A stretch of DNA of 64,000 nucleotides from positions 4,774,001 to 4,838,000 of the forward strand of contig OZ245752.1 of the NCBI GenBank assembly GCA_965227455.1. Direction: 5' to 3'. Under the pieces are notes generated by a model. The model ran no database searches. It had not been told where the DNA came from and saw only the letters and a list, made by a program, of their open reading frames with translations. The stretch comes from JABDIP01 sp965227455. Lineage in GTDB: Bacteria > Pseudomonadota > Alphaproteobacteria > DSM-16000 > Inquilinaceae. Below are positions 1 to 8,823 of the stretch, one piece after another. Position 1 is the first letter of the stretch. Each line of letters opens with the position of its first letter. Position numbers and translations under genes: made by a program.

Positions 1-786
1 GCCCGGTACCTTGGCGTTGCGCTCCTCCGCCGGCACGTAGGGCGTGAAGGCGTAGCGCATGTTGGTCAGGGCGTCGAAATTGGACTCCGCCAGGGGCGCG
101 TCCGGCACCAGGAAGCCGGAGTTGATCGGGTTGCCGCCGGCCCCGCCTTCGGTGTCGAAGGGATAATCGCCGATGCTGCGATAAGTGCAGGCGCCGCCAG
201 GCAGCGGCCCGTCGGCGTCCAGATCGTCGGTGCCGTTGCCGCTGCTGTCGGCAATGCCGTCATGGCATTCGTTGTACTTGATGACGTCGGCGGTGTGGTT
301 GGTGATGATGTCGAAGAAGACCTTGATGTCGCGGGCATGGGACGCCTCGACGAGTTCTTGCAGCTCCGCATTGACGCCGAAATGCGGGTCGATCCGGGTG
401 TAGTCCAGCGTCCAGTAGCCGTGATAGCCCGAGGACGACCCTTCGATGGTGCCGTCGCCCTGCACCGGCTTGTTGCGGAAGATCGGCCCCAGCCAGATGG
501 CACTGACGCCCATGCGGTCGAGATAGGGCAGCCGGTCGATCAGCCCGGCGAGGTCGCCGCCGTGATAATAGGCCTTGTTGTCGGGCAGGAAGCCGTGCAG
601 CAGCGCATCGCCGCCGATGCCGGCCTGGTCGTTGCTGATATCGCCGTTCTCGAACCGGTCCGGCAGCACAAAATAAAAGACCCGGTCCTTGACCGAGTCC
701 CATCTCTCCGTCTGTGACCGGGCATCCGGTGCCCCGAAGACCATTGCCAGCACCAGCGCAATCGACAGCACGAACGGCAGCCGCAT
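1..786 (-). CDS. Secreted alpha-amylase-family glycoside hydrolase (GH13), C-terminal part cut by the window edge
   Basis: The reading frame runs off the left edge, so only the first 262 residues are seen. An N-terminal signal peptide (about residues 1-24, ending near ARSQ) is followed by a GH13 barrel start: FYFVLPDRFENGD, then YHGGDLAGLIDRLPYLDRMG, then a conserved region I of the form DIITNH. These are typical of alpha-amylases that act on alpha-1,4 glucans outside the cytoplasm or in the periplasm. The ATG at 786 is preceded by an AGGGAGGGG ribosome-binding site. The gene lies downstream of murI on the same strand, with a 187-bp gap. The catalytic nucleophile and acid/base lie outside the window, so activity is inferred from the family. 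It could supply substrate for the alpha-glucoside importer at 20.6-24.2 kb, but that is speculation. Confidence 0.85.
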   Translation of the reverse strand, partial: MRLPFVLSIALVLAMVFGAPDARSQTERWDSVKDRVFYFVLPDRFENGDISNDQAGIGGDALLHGFLPDNKAYYHGGDLAGLIDRLPYLDRMGVSAIWLGPIFRNKPVQGDGTIEGSSSGYHGYWTLDYTRIDPHFGVNAELQELVEASHARDIKVFFDIITNHTADVIKYNECHDGIADSSGNGTDDLDADGPLPGGACTYRSIGDYPFDTEGGAGGNPINSGFLVPDAPLAESNFDALTNMRYAFTPYVPAEERNAKVPG

Positions 787-973
787 CGACCCCTCCCTCT
801 AGACCTGTTGGTTGCCTCGAATGGCCGCCGTTGCGGAAGATTTCCCCAGCGGCCGTCCGGATCGGACGCCGGAACCATAACGCAACCCAGCCGAAGTACC
901 AGCGGCAGATTGTCGCCGTTTGCGAGCGTGCGGAATTCCGGGGTTTTTCCCGAATTTCGGAGAGGTGTGGCGG

Positions 974-1816
974 CTATGCGAGTGCGAAGGTCACCGGCCT
1001 GCCGAAGAATCGCGACGCCACCGCATCGCTTGCCGAGCCCGGCGCGGTGGAGAGGAATCGCACCGGATCGCCGGCCTCTGACGGTTCGTCGAGATCGCCA
1101 TGCCGCCGCAGGTAGGCGACCAGGCTGCGCGCCACGATCTCCGGCTGCTCCAGGATCGGCAGCCCTTCGGGCAGGGCCTTGGCGAAGGCGTCGGCCGCCA
1201 GCGGATAATGGGTGCAGCCCAGGACGACGGAATCGAGCCGGCGGTCCGGCGCACGGTCTAGCAGGTCCGCGGCATATCCATCGACCAGCGACTGGATGGC
1301 GCCGGCCTCGGCATCGGCCTCGATCGCCGCCACCAGATCCGGACAGGCCTGTTGCACGACCCGCACCGCCGGCGCCCGGCGTCCGATCTCGTAGGGGTAG
1401 GCACCGGTAGCGACGGTCCGGGTGGTGGCGAAGACCCCGACTACCGCCGGCGGAGTCGGTCGGTCCGAGGGCGGAGCCTGCACCCGCCAGGGCACATGGG
1501 TGATCGCCTCGACCATGGGGACCATGACGCCCAACACACGACGGTCCGGACCGACGGTCGGCAGCCAATGCTGCTGCAGGCGCCGCAGGGCGACAGCGGA
1601 GGCGGTATTGCATGCCAGCAGGACCAGCCGGCAGCCTTGCGCGAACAGCCGGTCCACGCTGGCGATCGTCAGCCGATAGACCTCCTCGGCCGGACGGCCG
1701 CCATAGGGCGCATTGGCATGGTCGCCGAGATAGGTGAAGCGCCGGTCTGGCAGCGCGGAAACGAGGGCGCGCAGGACGGTCAGCCCGCCACTGCCGGAAT
1801 CGAAGACGCCGATCAT
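974..1816 (-). CDS. murI: Glutamate racemase
   Basis: Converts L-glutamate to D-glutamate for peptidoglycan synthesis in the cytoplasm. The 280-residue length fits the family. Seen in the protein: FDSGSGG near residue 5 with the conserved Asp, NAPYG near residue 36, the first catalytic cysteine in ACNTASA near residue 70, and the second in GCTHYPL near residue 205. The start ATG at 1816 places FDSGSGG where it belongs. It is transcribed away from the cytochrome gene at 2048, so the 231 bp between them should hold divergent promoters. Nothing is unusual. Confidence 0.95.
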   Translation of the reverse strand: MIGVFDSGSGGLTVLRALVSALPDRRFTYLGDHANAPYGGRPAEEVYRLTIASVDRLFAQGCRLVLLACNTASAVALRRLQQHWLPTVGPDRRVLGVMVPMVEAITHVPWRVQAPPSDRPTPPAVVGVFATTRTVATGAYPYEIGRRAPAVRVVQQACPDLVAAIEADAEAGAIQSLVDGYAADLLDRAPDRRLDSVVLGCTHYPLAADAFAKALPEGLPILEQPEIVARSLVAYLRRHGDLDEPSEAGDPVRFLSTAPGSASDAVASRFFGRPVTFALA

Positions 1817-2047
1817 CGCTCTTCCCGGTTCGAAGCGGAATGATCGGCCAAGCTCTCCAGCGGCCGGAATGCCACGGTCAGGCGTCTCCCTCCATGCAGC
1901 AAGCTGCGGACGGCGCGTTTGATGCCTGTCGAACCGGGCAATTCTTCGGCAACCAAATTCGTCCTGACATTGTCACACCGACGCCCCAACGGCGTTGTTA
2001 CGCTCCCTTCCGCCGCCTCGCTTGCACCAAGTCAGGCAGGGCATCCC

Positions 2048-3427
2048 ATGCAGGTCGCGAATATCCCGAATGCCGCACGTGCCGGCTGGTCTTGGCGCGG
2101 AACGGTGTCATGCTGTCTGGCTGCATTTCTGGCCCAGGGCTGCGACAGGCCGGATCCACCGACGGATCCGCTGGTGGCCAAGGGCCGAGATCTCTTCTTC
2201 AACGAAACCTTCAATGGCAACGGGCGGACCTGCGGCAGCTGTCACCCGGAGGAGAACAACTTCACGATCGACCCGACCTTCATCGCCACCCTCCCGGACG
2301 ACGACCCGCTGTTTGTCGCCGAGTTCGTGCCGGCGTTGGCCGAGAACTTCGAGAACCCGAGGCTGATGCGCGAATTCGGGCTCATCGTGGAAAACCTGGA
2401 CGGGTTCGACGATCTTGCGAATGTCTTCGTGCTGCGCGGCGTGCCCCATGTCCTGGCCCAGGGGACCTCGATCGACAGCGCCGCCGGGCCGCGCACCGGG
2501 TGGTCCGGCGACGGCGCGCCGGGCGACGGGACGCTGCGGGCGTTCGCGACAGGTGCCGTCATCCAGCATTTCCCCCTGACGCTGAACCGCATCCCGGGCG
2601 TCGATTTCCGGTTGCCGACCGACGAAGAGCTCGATGCGCTGGAGGCATTTCAGCTGTCCTTGGGACGTCAGGAAGACCTGCAATTGCCGTTGGCGCTCAA
2701 GGGATTCGTTGCGACGCGCGGACAGGAGATCTTCCTCGACAACACGTTGGGCAAATGCAACGCCTGCCACGTCAATGCCGGTGCCAACGGCGATCCGCAG
2801 ATCTTCGGCGAGGGTGCCGGCAACCTGAACTTCAACACCGGTGTCGAAGACCTGCCGGATCAGCCGGCCGATCTGACTGGCGAACTTGTGCCGCCGGATG
2901 ACGGGTTCGGCACCCCGGGCAATGGCGAGTTCAACACACCACCGCTCGTCGAGGCAGCCGATACCGGACCGTTCTTCCACAACAACTCGGTCGAGACCAT
3001 CGAGGGTGCGGTCGCGTTCTACAACGGCGACGCCTTCAACAACTCGCCGGCCGGACAGTTGCTGGTCACCGCCACCGGCAGCGGCATCAATCTTGACGGA
3101 ACCCAGGTAGTCGAGGTGGCGGCATTCCTGCGGGTGATCAACGCGCTGGAGAACATCCGTGTTTCGATCGAGCGCTTGCAGCAGGGTCTGGAGCGCGCCC
3201 GCGAACCGGCGAAACAGGCACTCCGTATCGCCATTGCGGAGACCGATGACAGCATCACGGTCCTGGCCGGCGGCGGGCTCCACCCGGATGCTGTCGCACA
3301 TCTGCGAGAGGCGCGCCGGTTGACGGAGCGAGCCGCGGACAGCCTGTTCCGGCGCAACGGCTTGGTACGCGATGCGATCGCCGCCCAGGAACGTGCCCGG
3401 GCCGAATTGGTGGAGGAGCCGTCATGA
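2048..3427 (+). CDS. Di-heme cytochrome c peroxidase-like protein (CcpA/MauG superfamily)
   Basis: A 459-residue exported protein with two CxxCH haem c sites, CGSCH at residues 62-66 and CNACH at 237-241. The C-terminal part has the typical segment TPPLVEAADTGPFFHNNSVE and AAFLRVINALENIR. It is longer than classical cytochrome c peroxidases (about 320 residues) because of a helical, Arg/Glu-rich C-terminal extension of roughly 80 residues. The N-terminus is hydrophobic and ends in LAQGC, so it may be a lipoprotein, although this lipobox is weak. I chose the ATG at 2048 (AGGCAGG upstream) over an earlier in-frame start at 1919, because only the later one puts the hydrophobic export signal near the N-terminus. 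It overlaps the next gene by ATGA. Peroxide reduction is inferred from the family; a MauG-type oxidase role is possible. Confidence 0.8.
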   Translation: MQVANIPNAARAGWSWRGTVSCCLAAFLAQGCDRPDPPTDPLVAKGRDLFFNETFNGNGRTCGSCHPEENNFTIDPTFIATLPDDDPLFVAEFVPALAENFENPRLMREFGLIVENLDGFDDLANVFVLRGVPHVLAQGTSIDSAAGPRTGWSGDGAPGDGTLRAFATGAVIQHFPLTLNRIPGVDFRLPTDEELDALEAFQLSLGRQEDLQLPLALKGFVATRGQEIFLDNTLGKCNACHVNAGANGDPQIFGEGAGNLNFNTGVEDLPDQPADLTGELVPPDDGFGTPGNGEFNTPPLVEAADTGPFFHNNSVETIEGAVAFYNGDAFNNSPAGQLLVTATGSGINLDGTQVVEVAAFLRVINALENIRVSIERLQQGLERAREPAKQALRIAIAETDDSITVLAGGGLHPDAVAHLREARRLTERAADSLFRRNGLVRDAIAAQERARAELVEEPS

Positions 3428-3852
3428 CGCCAGGATCGGGACCGTTGGGCCGGCCGCCGATTGGCCGGGTGGTATTGGCCGGCATCGCCATGATCGCGGC
3501 ACTGGTCGCCGTTCTGAACGCGGCCGAAGCTCAACGGACGACGGAGCAGTTCATTCCCATCGGTCGGTCACCGGGTCTGTCCGACGTCGTGACCTATGTG
3601 GGGGAGATCGTCGCGGTCGATCCCGGCGCCCGCAGCCTGACCCTGCGCCGCCCCGGTGATGCCGAAACAGTCACGGCGACCATCATCGGCGACACCCGGA
3701 TCTGGCTCGATCGGTCATCGATCGGGCGTCCGAACCTTAGCGGCGCAATTGCCGATCTGGTCCCCGGCAGCGCTGCCGAAATCCATTTCCGCGACCCTGA
3801 ACAACGTCGGTTTGCGGACTGGATAAAGGTGCAGTCCGAGAGGCTGAACTGA
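3424..3852 (+). CDS. Small exported or membrane-anchored protein of unknown function, partner of the di-heme peroxidase
   Basis: 142 residues, translationally coupled to the di-heme protein through an ATGA overlap. One hydrophobic segment at about residues 15-34 ends in AEAQR and looks like a signal peptide or anchor. The rest contains a short beta-rich unit (VVTYVGEIVAVDPGARSLTL, then a repeated strand pattern ending in AEIHFRD) resembling the small OB/SH3-like DUF5666 fold. I do not recognise a specific family. The coupling suggests a periplasmic accessory role for the upstream haem protein. That function is inference. Confidence 0.7.
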   Translation: MTPGSGPLGRPPIGRVVLAGIAMIAALVAVLNAAEAQRTTEQFIPIGRSPGLSDVVTYVGEIVAVDPGARSLTLRRPGDAETVTATIIGDTRIWLDRSSIGRPNLSGAIADLVPGSAAEIHFRDPEQRRFADWIKVQSERLN

Positions 3853-3871
3853 CACCGCGCAGGACGTCGGT

Positions 3872-4801
3872 TCAACCCGGCTGCGGCGGCGTCACGCCCA
3901 GCCATTCGTCGACCAGCCGGCGCGCGATGCTGTCGCGCCGCGGCAACCGGAAGGTCTCGTCCTCCGGCGATTCCAGCAGCTGGTCGCGATGGTACCAGGC
4001 GGCGTGTTCCAGTTCGTCTTGGGCCACCTGGATCTCGGTGGTCGTCGCGCGGGCGGTGAAGCCGATCATCAGCGATTGCGGGAACGGCCAGGGCTGGGAG
4101 GAGCGGTATTGGATATCGGTGACCGCGATCCGGGACTCCTCCCAGATCTCCCGTGCCACCGCGAACTCCAGGTTCTCGCCCGGCTCCACGAACCCGGCCA
4201 GCACCGAATGCATGCCGGCAGGCCAGATCGACTGCCGCCCCAGCAGGCAGCGATCGCCGTCATGGACCAGGACGATGACCGCCGGGTCGGTGCGCGGGAA
4301 ATGCCGGGTGTCGCAATCCGGGTTCTGGCAGCGCCGCTGGTGGCCGGCTTCGATGCTCATCGTCGGATGGCCGCAGACGCCGCAGAAGCGGTGCCGCTGG
4401 TGCCACCACACCAGCCCGCGGGCATAGGCCAGCAGGGCACCGGTGTCCTGGGGCATCAGCGGGCCCGTGGTCCTCAGGTCGACGAACTTGCCGGCCGCCG
4501 ACAGATGTGGGTGGCTGTCGGGGTCCTCGACCGCGCTGACATCGATCGCCAGGTAGGCCGTGTCCTCGACCATGCCGAGAAAAACCGTCTCCGACGCCAG
4601 CTCCTGCCACCAGCCTTCCGCGGCCGTCGGCATGCTTGGCCGTGGTGATTCCCGAGGTCCGGTAATTAGGTTCTTCGATTGCCAGACCGGCAGCAGCCGG
4701 GTCTTGGCGTTGGAGAGGAAGCCGTCCAGGAACGCCTGCTCGCCGCGGCGTTCGGCGAGCCTGTCCATGGTGCGGTGGATGTAGAAATTTCGGTCCGGCA
4801 T
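3872..4801 (-). CDS. nudC: NADH pyrophosphatase (NudC-type Nudix hydrolase)
   Basis: 309 residues. Hydrolyses NADH/NAD to NMN(H) and AMP, and some family members remove NAD caps from RNA. A four-cysteine zinc ribbon is present (CGVC ... CQNPDC), followed by the Nudix box starting GFVEPGENLEFAV and continuing REIWEE. The NudC-specific array SQPWPFPQS follows. One Nudix position is unusual: the Gly after the EE pair is replaced by Arg (EESRI). It is convergent with the small gene ending at 3852, only 19 bp away. Start ATG at 4801; in-frame upstream codons give no better signal. Confidence 0.92.
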   Translation of the reverse strand: MPDRNFYIHRTMDRLAERRGEQAFLDGFLSNAKTRLLPVWQSKNLITGPRESPRPSMPTAAEGWWQELASETVFLGMVEDTAYLAIDVSAVEDPDSHPHLSAAGKFVDLRTTGPLMPQDTGALLAYARGLVWWHQRHRFCGVCGHPTMSIEAGHQRRCQNPDCDTRHFPRTDPAVIVLVHDGDRCLLGRQSIWPAGMHSVLAGFVEPGENLEFAVAREIWEESRIAVTDIQYRSSQPWPFPQSLMIGFTARATTTEIQVAQDELEHAAWYHRDQLLESPEDETFRLPRRDSIARRLVDEWLGVTPPQPG

Positions 4802-4934
4802 GGGCGGCGCACGGTGACACGAGGCCCCGAACGACGCAACCGGCTGCGCAGGGCGTGCATCCGGTAACGATGCCTTAATGACTTTAGTTGAAAAATAATT
4901 TTAGACAGTAACCAGACGGGGTATTGGGACGGAT

Positions 4935-5354
4935 ATGGGCTTTTGGCTGATAGCCGCTATCGCCCTACAACTGGCTTGCGCCTTTTGTGCGATCAAGCTC
5001 GCCCGCCCCACCGTCTGGCTCCAGATCATCCTGCTCATTCCGGTGTTCGGCGCCCTGGCGTTTTGCTGTTCCGAAATGCTGCGCGCCTATGCCTCCGCGG
5101 CACGGCAGCCGGCTTCGCGGCAGCGGGGCAATGGCGGGCAGGTGGACGCCCTGGGCGGGCTGGGCTACCGGGCGGTGAGCGCTCGGACCCCGCAAAGCCA
5201 ACTGGCCCTGGCGGAGGAATGCATGCTGCTCGGCCGACATGCCGATGCCCGGTTGCTGTATGAGAGCTATCGACGCACCGGCGAGGCCGAGGATCTCGAT
5301 TTCCAGGCCCGCCTGGACCGCGCCGAGGCAGGGCGGCCGACCGAAGTCTCCTGA
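4935..5354 (+). CDS. Membrane-anchored hypothetical protein, shorter paralogue of the gene at 5452
   Basis: 139 residues. Two closely spaced hydrophobic segments (about residues 2-20 and 27-47) resemble the N-terminal PLDc_N-type hairpin, followed by a soluble helical tail. The first 25 residues align without gaps with those of the next gene: both start with a hydrophobic helix and reach an RP dipeptide at position 24-25, and both contain a later LALAEEC / LAKECN TPR-like helix. A GGGACGG ribosome-binding site precedes the ATG. The upstream 130 bp is AT-rich, as expected of a promoter. No biochemical function is recognised; a scaffold role is only a guess. Confidence 0.7.
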   Translation: MGFWLIAAIALQLACAFCAIKLARPTVWLQIILLIPVFGALAFCCSEMLRAYASAARQPASRQRGNGGQVDALGGLGYRAVSARTPQSQLALAEECMLLGRHADARLLYESYRRTGEAEDLDFQARLDRAEAGRPTEVS

Positions 5355-5451
5355 CCGGTATTCGGCATTGCCGGGTGGATCAACCTGGGATTAACTGACG
5401 CCGTGTGACCTTCAGCCATTGGCTGTCGATCCTTGGGGGCGAAGTTTTGCG

Positions 5452-6207
5452 ATGCCGCTACTGTTCGGCATAGGACTCGGGCTGCAATTCCTGTGCGCGG
5501 TGCATGTCCTGCGCACCGGGCGGCCGACCCAATGGCTGTTCGTGATCATGCTGTTGCCGGTCGCCGGATCCCTTGCCTATCTGTTCCTCGAAGTGCTGCC
5601 GGAGATGCGCCACAGCCGCGCCGGCCGCCAGGTCGCCAAGGATATCGGGTCGGTGGTCAACCCCGATGGCGAGTTGCGCCGCCTGACCAAGGAGGCGATG
5701 CGCACCGACACGGTGCAGACCAAGTTCGACCTGGCAAAGGAATGCAACGGCCGGGGCCGGTTCGAGGACGCCCGGGAATTGCTGGAGCAATGCCTGACCG
5801 GCATCCATGCTGACGATCCCAACATCATGATGGCCCTGGCGCGGGCGGAATTCGGCCTGGCGGACTATGCCGCATGCTGCGAGACGCTGGACCGGTTGCG
5901 CGATGCCAATCCCGATTACCAATCATCCGAGGGGCATCTGATGTATGCCCGCGCCATGGAGGGACAGGGCAACGACGGTGAGGCGCTGGCCGAATACGCC
6001 GCCCTGACCGACTACTATCCCGGCGAGGAGGCCCGCTGTCGCTATGCCCAGTTGCTGCAACGGACCGGTCAGCATGACCTGGCGGAATCCCAGTTCCGCC
6101 AGGTGGTGAATTCCGTAGACACCGGCAGCAAGGCGTATTTCCGGGCCCAGCGGGAATGGTACGAGCTGGCGCAGCAGCGCCTCCAGGCGGCCACTCCCGG
6201 GGATTGA
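5452..6207 (+). CDS. Membrane-anchored TPR-like protein, paralogue of the gene at 4935
   Basis: 251 residues: an N-terminal hydrophobic hairpin (about residues 1-45) and a cytoplasmic or periplasmic tail of TPR-like helical repeats (LAKECNGRGRFEDARELLEQ, ALARAEFGLADYAACCETL, HLMYARAMEGQGNDGEALAE). I use the ATG at 5452 instead of a TTG at 5419, because the ATG gives exactly the same N-terminal spacing as the paralogue. The tail carries about five repeats, against roughly one in the shorter copy. It probably arose by tandem duplication with repeat expansion. The role is unknown; TPR proteins usually assemble protein complexes. Confidence 0.72.
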   Translation: MPLLFGIGLGLQFLCAVHVLRTGRPTQWLFVIMLLPVAGSLAYLFLEVLPEMRHSRAGRQVAKDIGSVVNPDGELRRLTKEAMRTDTVQTKFDLAKECNGRGRFEDARELLEQCLTGIHADDPNIMMALARAEFGLADYAACCETLDRLRDANPDYQSSEGHLMYARAMEGQGNDGEALAEYAALTDYYPGEEARCRYAQLLQRTGQHDLAESQFRQVVNSVDTGSKAYFRAQREWYELAQQRLQAATPGD

Positions 6208-6228
6208 GTCCCGCCGCTCTCGCAGCCC

Positions 6229-6259
6229 TTGCCATCGGCCGCCGTCGGAGCGATATATA
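6229..6259 (+). promoter_or_regulatory. Probable sigma-70 promoter of the SRP RNA
   Basis: A -35-like TTGCCA at 6229-6234, 17 bp, then GATATA at 6252-6257 (or TATATA two bases later), placed 5-8 bp before the 5' end of the SRP RNA at 6262. Assigned from sequence and spacing only. Confidence 0.55.
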
Positions 6260-6261
6260 GC

Positions 6262-6364
6262 GGCAGGGAGGTTGGCGATGGACGGGTCCCTCGCCAACCC
6301 GGTCAGGTCCGGAAGGAAGCAGCCGTAACGAGTTTCGACCCGGGTCGTCGTTCAGCCTCCCGCC
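6262..6364 (+). ncRNA. ffs: Small (4.5S-type) signal recognition particle RNA
   Basis: The invariant SRP domain IV core is present: GGTCAGGTCCGGAAGGAAGC followed by AGCC at 6301-6324. It includes the GGAA tetraloop and the asymmetric internal loop bound by Ffh. The outer ends pair: GGCAGGGAGG at 6262 with CCTCCCGCC ending about 6364, and the GGTTGGCGA / TCGCCAACC hairpin sits near the 5' side as in alphaproteobacterial 4.5S RNAs. It lies just upstream of dnaX, a common arrangement. Ends are accurate to a few bases. Confidence 0.93.
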
Positions 6365-6455
6365 CCACATTCCCCGCCGCCAGAGTATCGCACACCGGTT
6401 CGCCGGCATGCGCGGCTTGGACGCCGGGGCGACCGCGCCTATCATCCGCATCGGC

Positions 6456-8255
6456 ATGACAGACAGCACCTCGAACGACGCCGTCTACCGGGTCCTGGCG
6501 CGCAAATACCGGCCGATGACCTTCGCCGACATGATCGGCCAGGAGGCGATGGTCCGGACCCTCACCAACGCCATGAAATCGGGCCGGCTGGCCCATGCCT
6601 TCGTGCTGACCGGGGTGCGCGGAGTCGGCAAGACGACAACGGCGCGGATCATAGCCCGGGCGCTCAACTGCATCGGCCCAGACGGGACCGGCGGCCCGAC
6701 CGTCGAGCCCTGCGGCGAATGTGAGCCCTGCCGCACCATCGCCGCCGACCGCAATGTCGACGTCATGGAGATGGACGCCGCCTCGCGCACCGGCGTCGAC
6801 GACATCCGTGAGATCATCGACGGCGTGCGCTACGCGCCGGTGTCCGCGCGCTACAAGGTCTACATCATCGACGAAGTGCACATGCTGTCGAAGAACGCGT
6901 TCAACGCGCTCTTGAAGACGCTGGAAGAACCGCCGCCGCATGTGACCTTCGTGTTCGCCACGACCGAAATCCGCAAGGTGCCGATCACCGTCCTGTCGCG
7001 CTGCCAGCGCTTCGATCTGAGGCGCATCGATGCGGCGGTGCTGGCGGAGTACTTCGCCGATATCGCCAAGATGGAATCGGTGGCGATCGAGGCCGATGCC
7101 CTGGCGCTCATCGCCCGCGCCGCCGACGGCTCGGCCCGCGACGGCCTCAGCCTGCTGGACCAGGCTATCGCCCAGGATTCCGCAGCGGACGGTGCCGCGA
7201 TCACCGCCGCCCAGGTCCGCGACATGCTGGGCCTTGCCGACCGCACCGCGATCATCGATCTGTTCGAGGCCCTGGCGAAGGGCGAGGCGCCGCTGGCGCT
7301 GGACCGGCTGGCGGAGATGTATCGCGACGGCGCCGACCCGCTGGTGGTGGTGCAGGATCTGCTCGACTTCACCCATTTCCTGACCCGGGTGAAGCTGGTC
7401 CCCGACGTGGCCAAGGAGGCCGGCGCGGCGGAGGCGGAACGCGTACGCGGCACGGCCCTGGCGCAGTCGCTGGGCATGCCGGCGCTGAGCCGGGCCTGGC
7501 AGATGCTGCTGAAGGGCGTCGGCGAGGTGCAGAGCGCGCCATCGCCGCAGGCGGCCCTGGAGATGGTGCTGATCCGGCTGATGCACGCCTCGGGCCTGCC
7601 GACCCCGGGTGAGGTCATCGCCAAGCTGGAGGCCGGCGACCATGCCGGTGCGGATACGGCGCCGGGCAATGGCACAGCTACGGAACGAGGCCAGACCTCG
7701 GCCCGCACGCCGGCCGCCGGTCCGACGATGGCCGCCAGGCCGGAGCGGTCTGCATCCGAGATCGGGCCGGCGGCGACCGCGGCGGCGCCCGCCATGCCGG
7801 ATCCGGTAGCGGAAGCCTCCTCCGAGCCGCCTGCAGCCGAAACGGTCCAGGCGCCGGCCGATTTCCGCGGCCTGGTGGCCCTGTTCGAAGAGCGCGGCGA
7901 TCCGCGCGTCCAGGCCAATCTCTATCTCAATGTCGAGCTCGTCCACTACGAGCCCGGCCGGCTGGAGTTCCATGCCCGGCCTGAGGCGCCCAAGACGCTG
8001 GCGAGCCAGGTTGCCGAGGCGCTTGGCGAATGGACCGGGCGCCGCTGGGTGGTCAGCGTGTCGCGCGAGCCGGGCGAGCCGAGCCTCAGCGAGCAGGATC
8101 GCGTCGCCCAGGACAAGGCACTGGCCGAGGCCGCCGAACATCCCACCGTGCGCGCCGTGCTGGACCAATTTCCCGGCGCCCGCATCGAGGCCGTGCACGA
8201 TCTGCCCGAGACCCCGGCGGACGAGGTTCCGCCCGACCCCATCGAGGACGAGTGA
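6456..8255 (+). CDS. dnaX: DNA polymerase III subunit gamma/tau
   Basis: Clamp-loader ATPase of the replicase, 599 residues. Walker A is GVRGVGKTT. The four-cysteine zinc module follows (CIGPDGTGGP ... CGECEPC), then Walker B in YIIDEVHML and sensor 1 (VFATTE). The C-terminal third has an Ala/Pro-rich linker and a tau-type tail. I use the ATG at 6456, giving MTDSTSNDAVYRVLARKYRP, over an in-frame ATG at 6408, because family members begin a few residues before YRVLARKYRP. Neither start has a strong ribosome-binding site. Followed by ybaB and recR in the usual order. No slippery A-run for a gamma frameshift is seen. Confidence 0.95.
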   Translation: MTDSTSNDAVYRVLARKYRPMTFADMIGQEAMVRTLTNAMKSGRLAHAFVLTGVRGVGKTTTARIIARALNCIGPDGTGGPTVEPCGECEPCRTIAADRNVDVMEMDAASRTGVDDIREIIDGVRYAPVSARYKVYIIDEVHMLSKNAFNALLKTLEEPPPHVTFVFATTEIRKVPITVLSRCQRFDLRRIDAAVLAEYFADIAKMESVAIEADALALIARAADGSARDGLSLLDQAIAQDSAADGAAITAAQVRDMLGLADRTAIIDLFEALAKGEAPLALDRLAEMYRDGADPLVVVQDLLDFTHFLTRVKLVPDVAKEAGAAEAERVRGTALAQSLGMPALSRAWQMLLKGVGEVQSAPSPQAALEMVLIRLMHASGLPTPGEVIAKLEAGDHAGADTAPGNGTATERGQTSARTPAAGPTMAARPERSASEIGPAATAAAPAMPDPVAEASSEPPAAETVQAPADFRGLVALFEERGDPRVQANLYLNVELVHYEPGRLEFHARPEAPKTLASQVAEALGEWTGRRWVVSVSREPGEPSLSEQDRVAQDKALAEAAEHPTVRAVLDQFPGARIEAVHDLPETPADEVPPDPIEDE

Positions 8256-8259
8256 GCCC

Positions 8260-8583
8260 ATGAAGAATCTCAGCCAGATGATGAAACAGGCCCAGGAGAT
8301 GCAGGGCAAGATGGCCGACATGCAGAACCGGCTGGCCGAGATGGAGGTCGCCGGTGAGGCCGGGGCCGGCATGGTCACCGCGACGATGAACGGCAAGGGC
8401 GAGCTGCGCGGCCTGAAGATCGACCCGACCCTGGTCGACCCTAACGATGTGGAGGTGCTGGAGGATCTGGTGGTCGCCGCCGTCGGCGACGCCAAGACGA
8501 AGGTCGAGGCCATGGTCCAGGAAGAGACCTCCAAGCTGATGGGCGGCCTCAACCTGCCACCGGGCATGAGCCTGCCGTTCTGA
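8260..8583 (+). CDS. YbaB/EbfC family nucleoid-associated protein
   Basis: 107 residues, 4 bp after dnaX and followed by recR, the conserved dnaX-ybaB-recR arrangement. The N-terminal helix is rich in Met and Gln (MMKQAQEMQGKMADMQNRL), followed by VTATMNGKGELRGLKIDP and VAAVGDAKTKVEAMVQEE, the hallmarks of the family. The C-terminus GLNLPPGMSLPF is also typical. It forms DNA-binding dimers and is thought to bind DNA non-specifically near sites of replication or repair. The start is the ATG at 8260, directly after the dnaX stop. Confidence 0.95.
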   Translation: MKNLSQMMKQAQEMQGKMADMQNRLAEMEVAGEAGAGMVTATMNGKGELRGLKIDPTLVDPNDVEVLEDLVVAAVGDAKTKVEAMVQEETSKLMGGLNLPPGMSLPF

Positions 8584-8637
8584 GTAGATCGTGTCTTTCC
8601 ACATTGACCTGGCCCAGGCGAGCCGCGCCGCGCCTGC

Positions 8638-8790
8638 CCCCTCACCCTCCCAATGCTGCGCATCGGGCCCCTCCCTCTCCCCAAGGAGAGGGAAACCAAA
8701 TGCGTTCACGAGTTCCCCTCTCCTTGGGGAGAGGGTTGAGAAGGCTTGGCGAGGCCGCAGGCCGAGCCATAGCCGAAGCTGGGTGAGGGG
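8638..8790. repeat. Nested palindromic intergenic repeat, copy 1 of 3
   Basis: Bounded by CCCTCACCC on the left and GGGTGAGGG on the right. It contains two internal palindromes of the form CCCTCTCC-N4-GGAGAGGG (8673-8692 and 8716-8735). The same design occurs at 43506-43630 and 59173-59291. This copy is the longest and most diverged. It fills the gap between ybaB and recR, so it lies inside a core operon. Confidence 0.85.
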
Positions 8791-8823
8791 GACGGCCGCC
8801 GCGCCAGCACGCCATTCGGCCCC

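Noticed and set aside
6303..8699. Long minus-strand open frame (798 codons) opposite dnaX and ybaB
   Set aside because: It is antisense to dnaX, has Ala/Gly/Arg-rich low-complexity residues and no recognised motif. High GC makes such shadow frames common.
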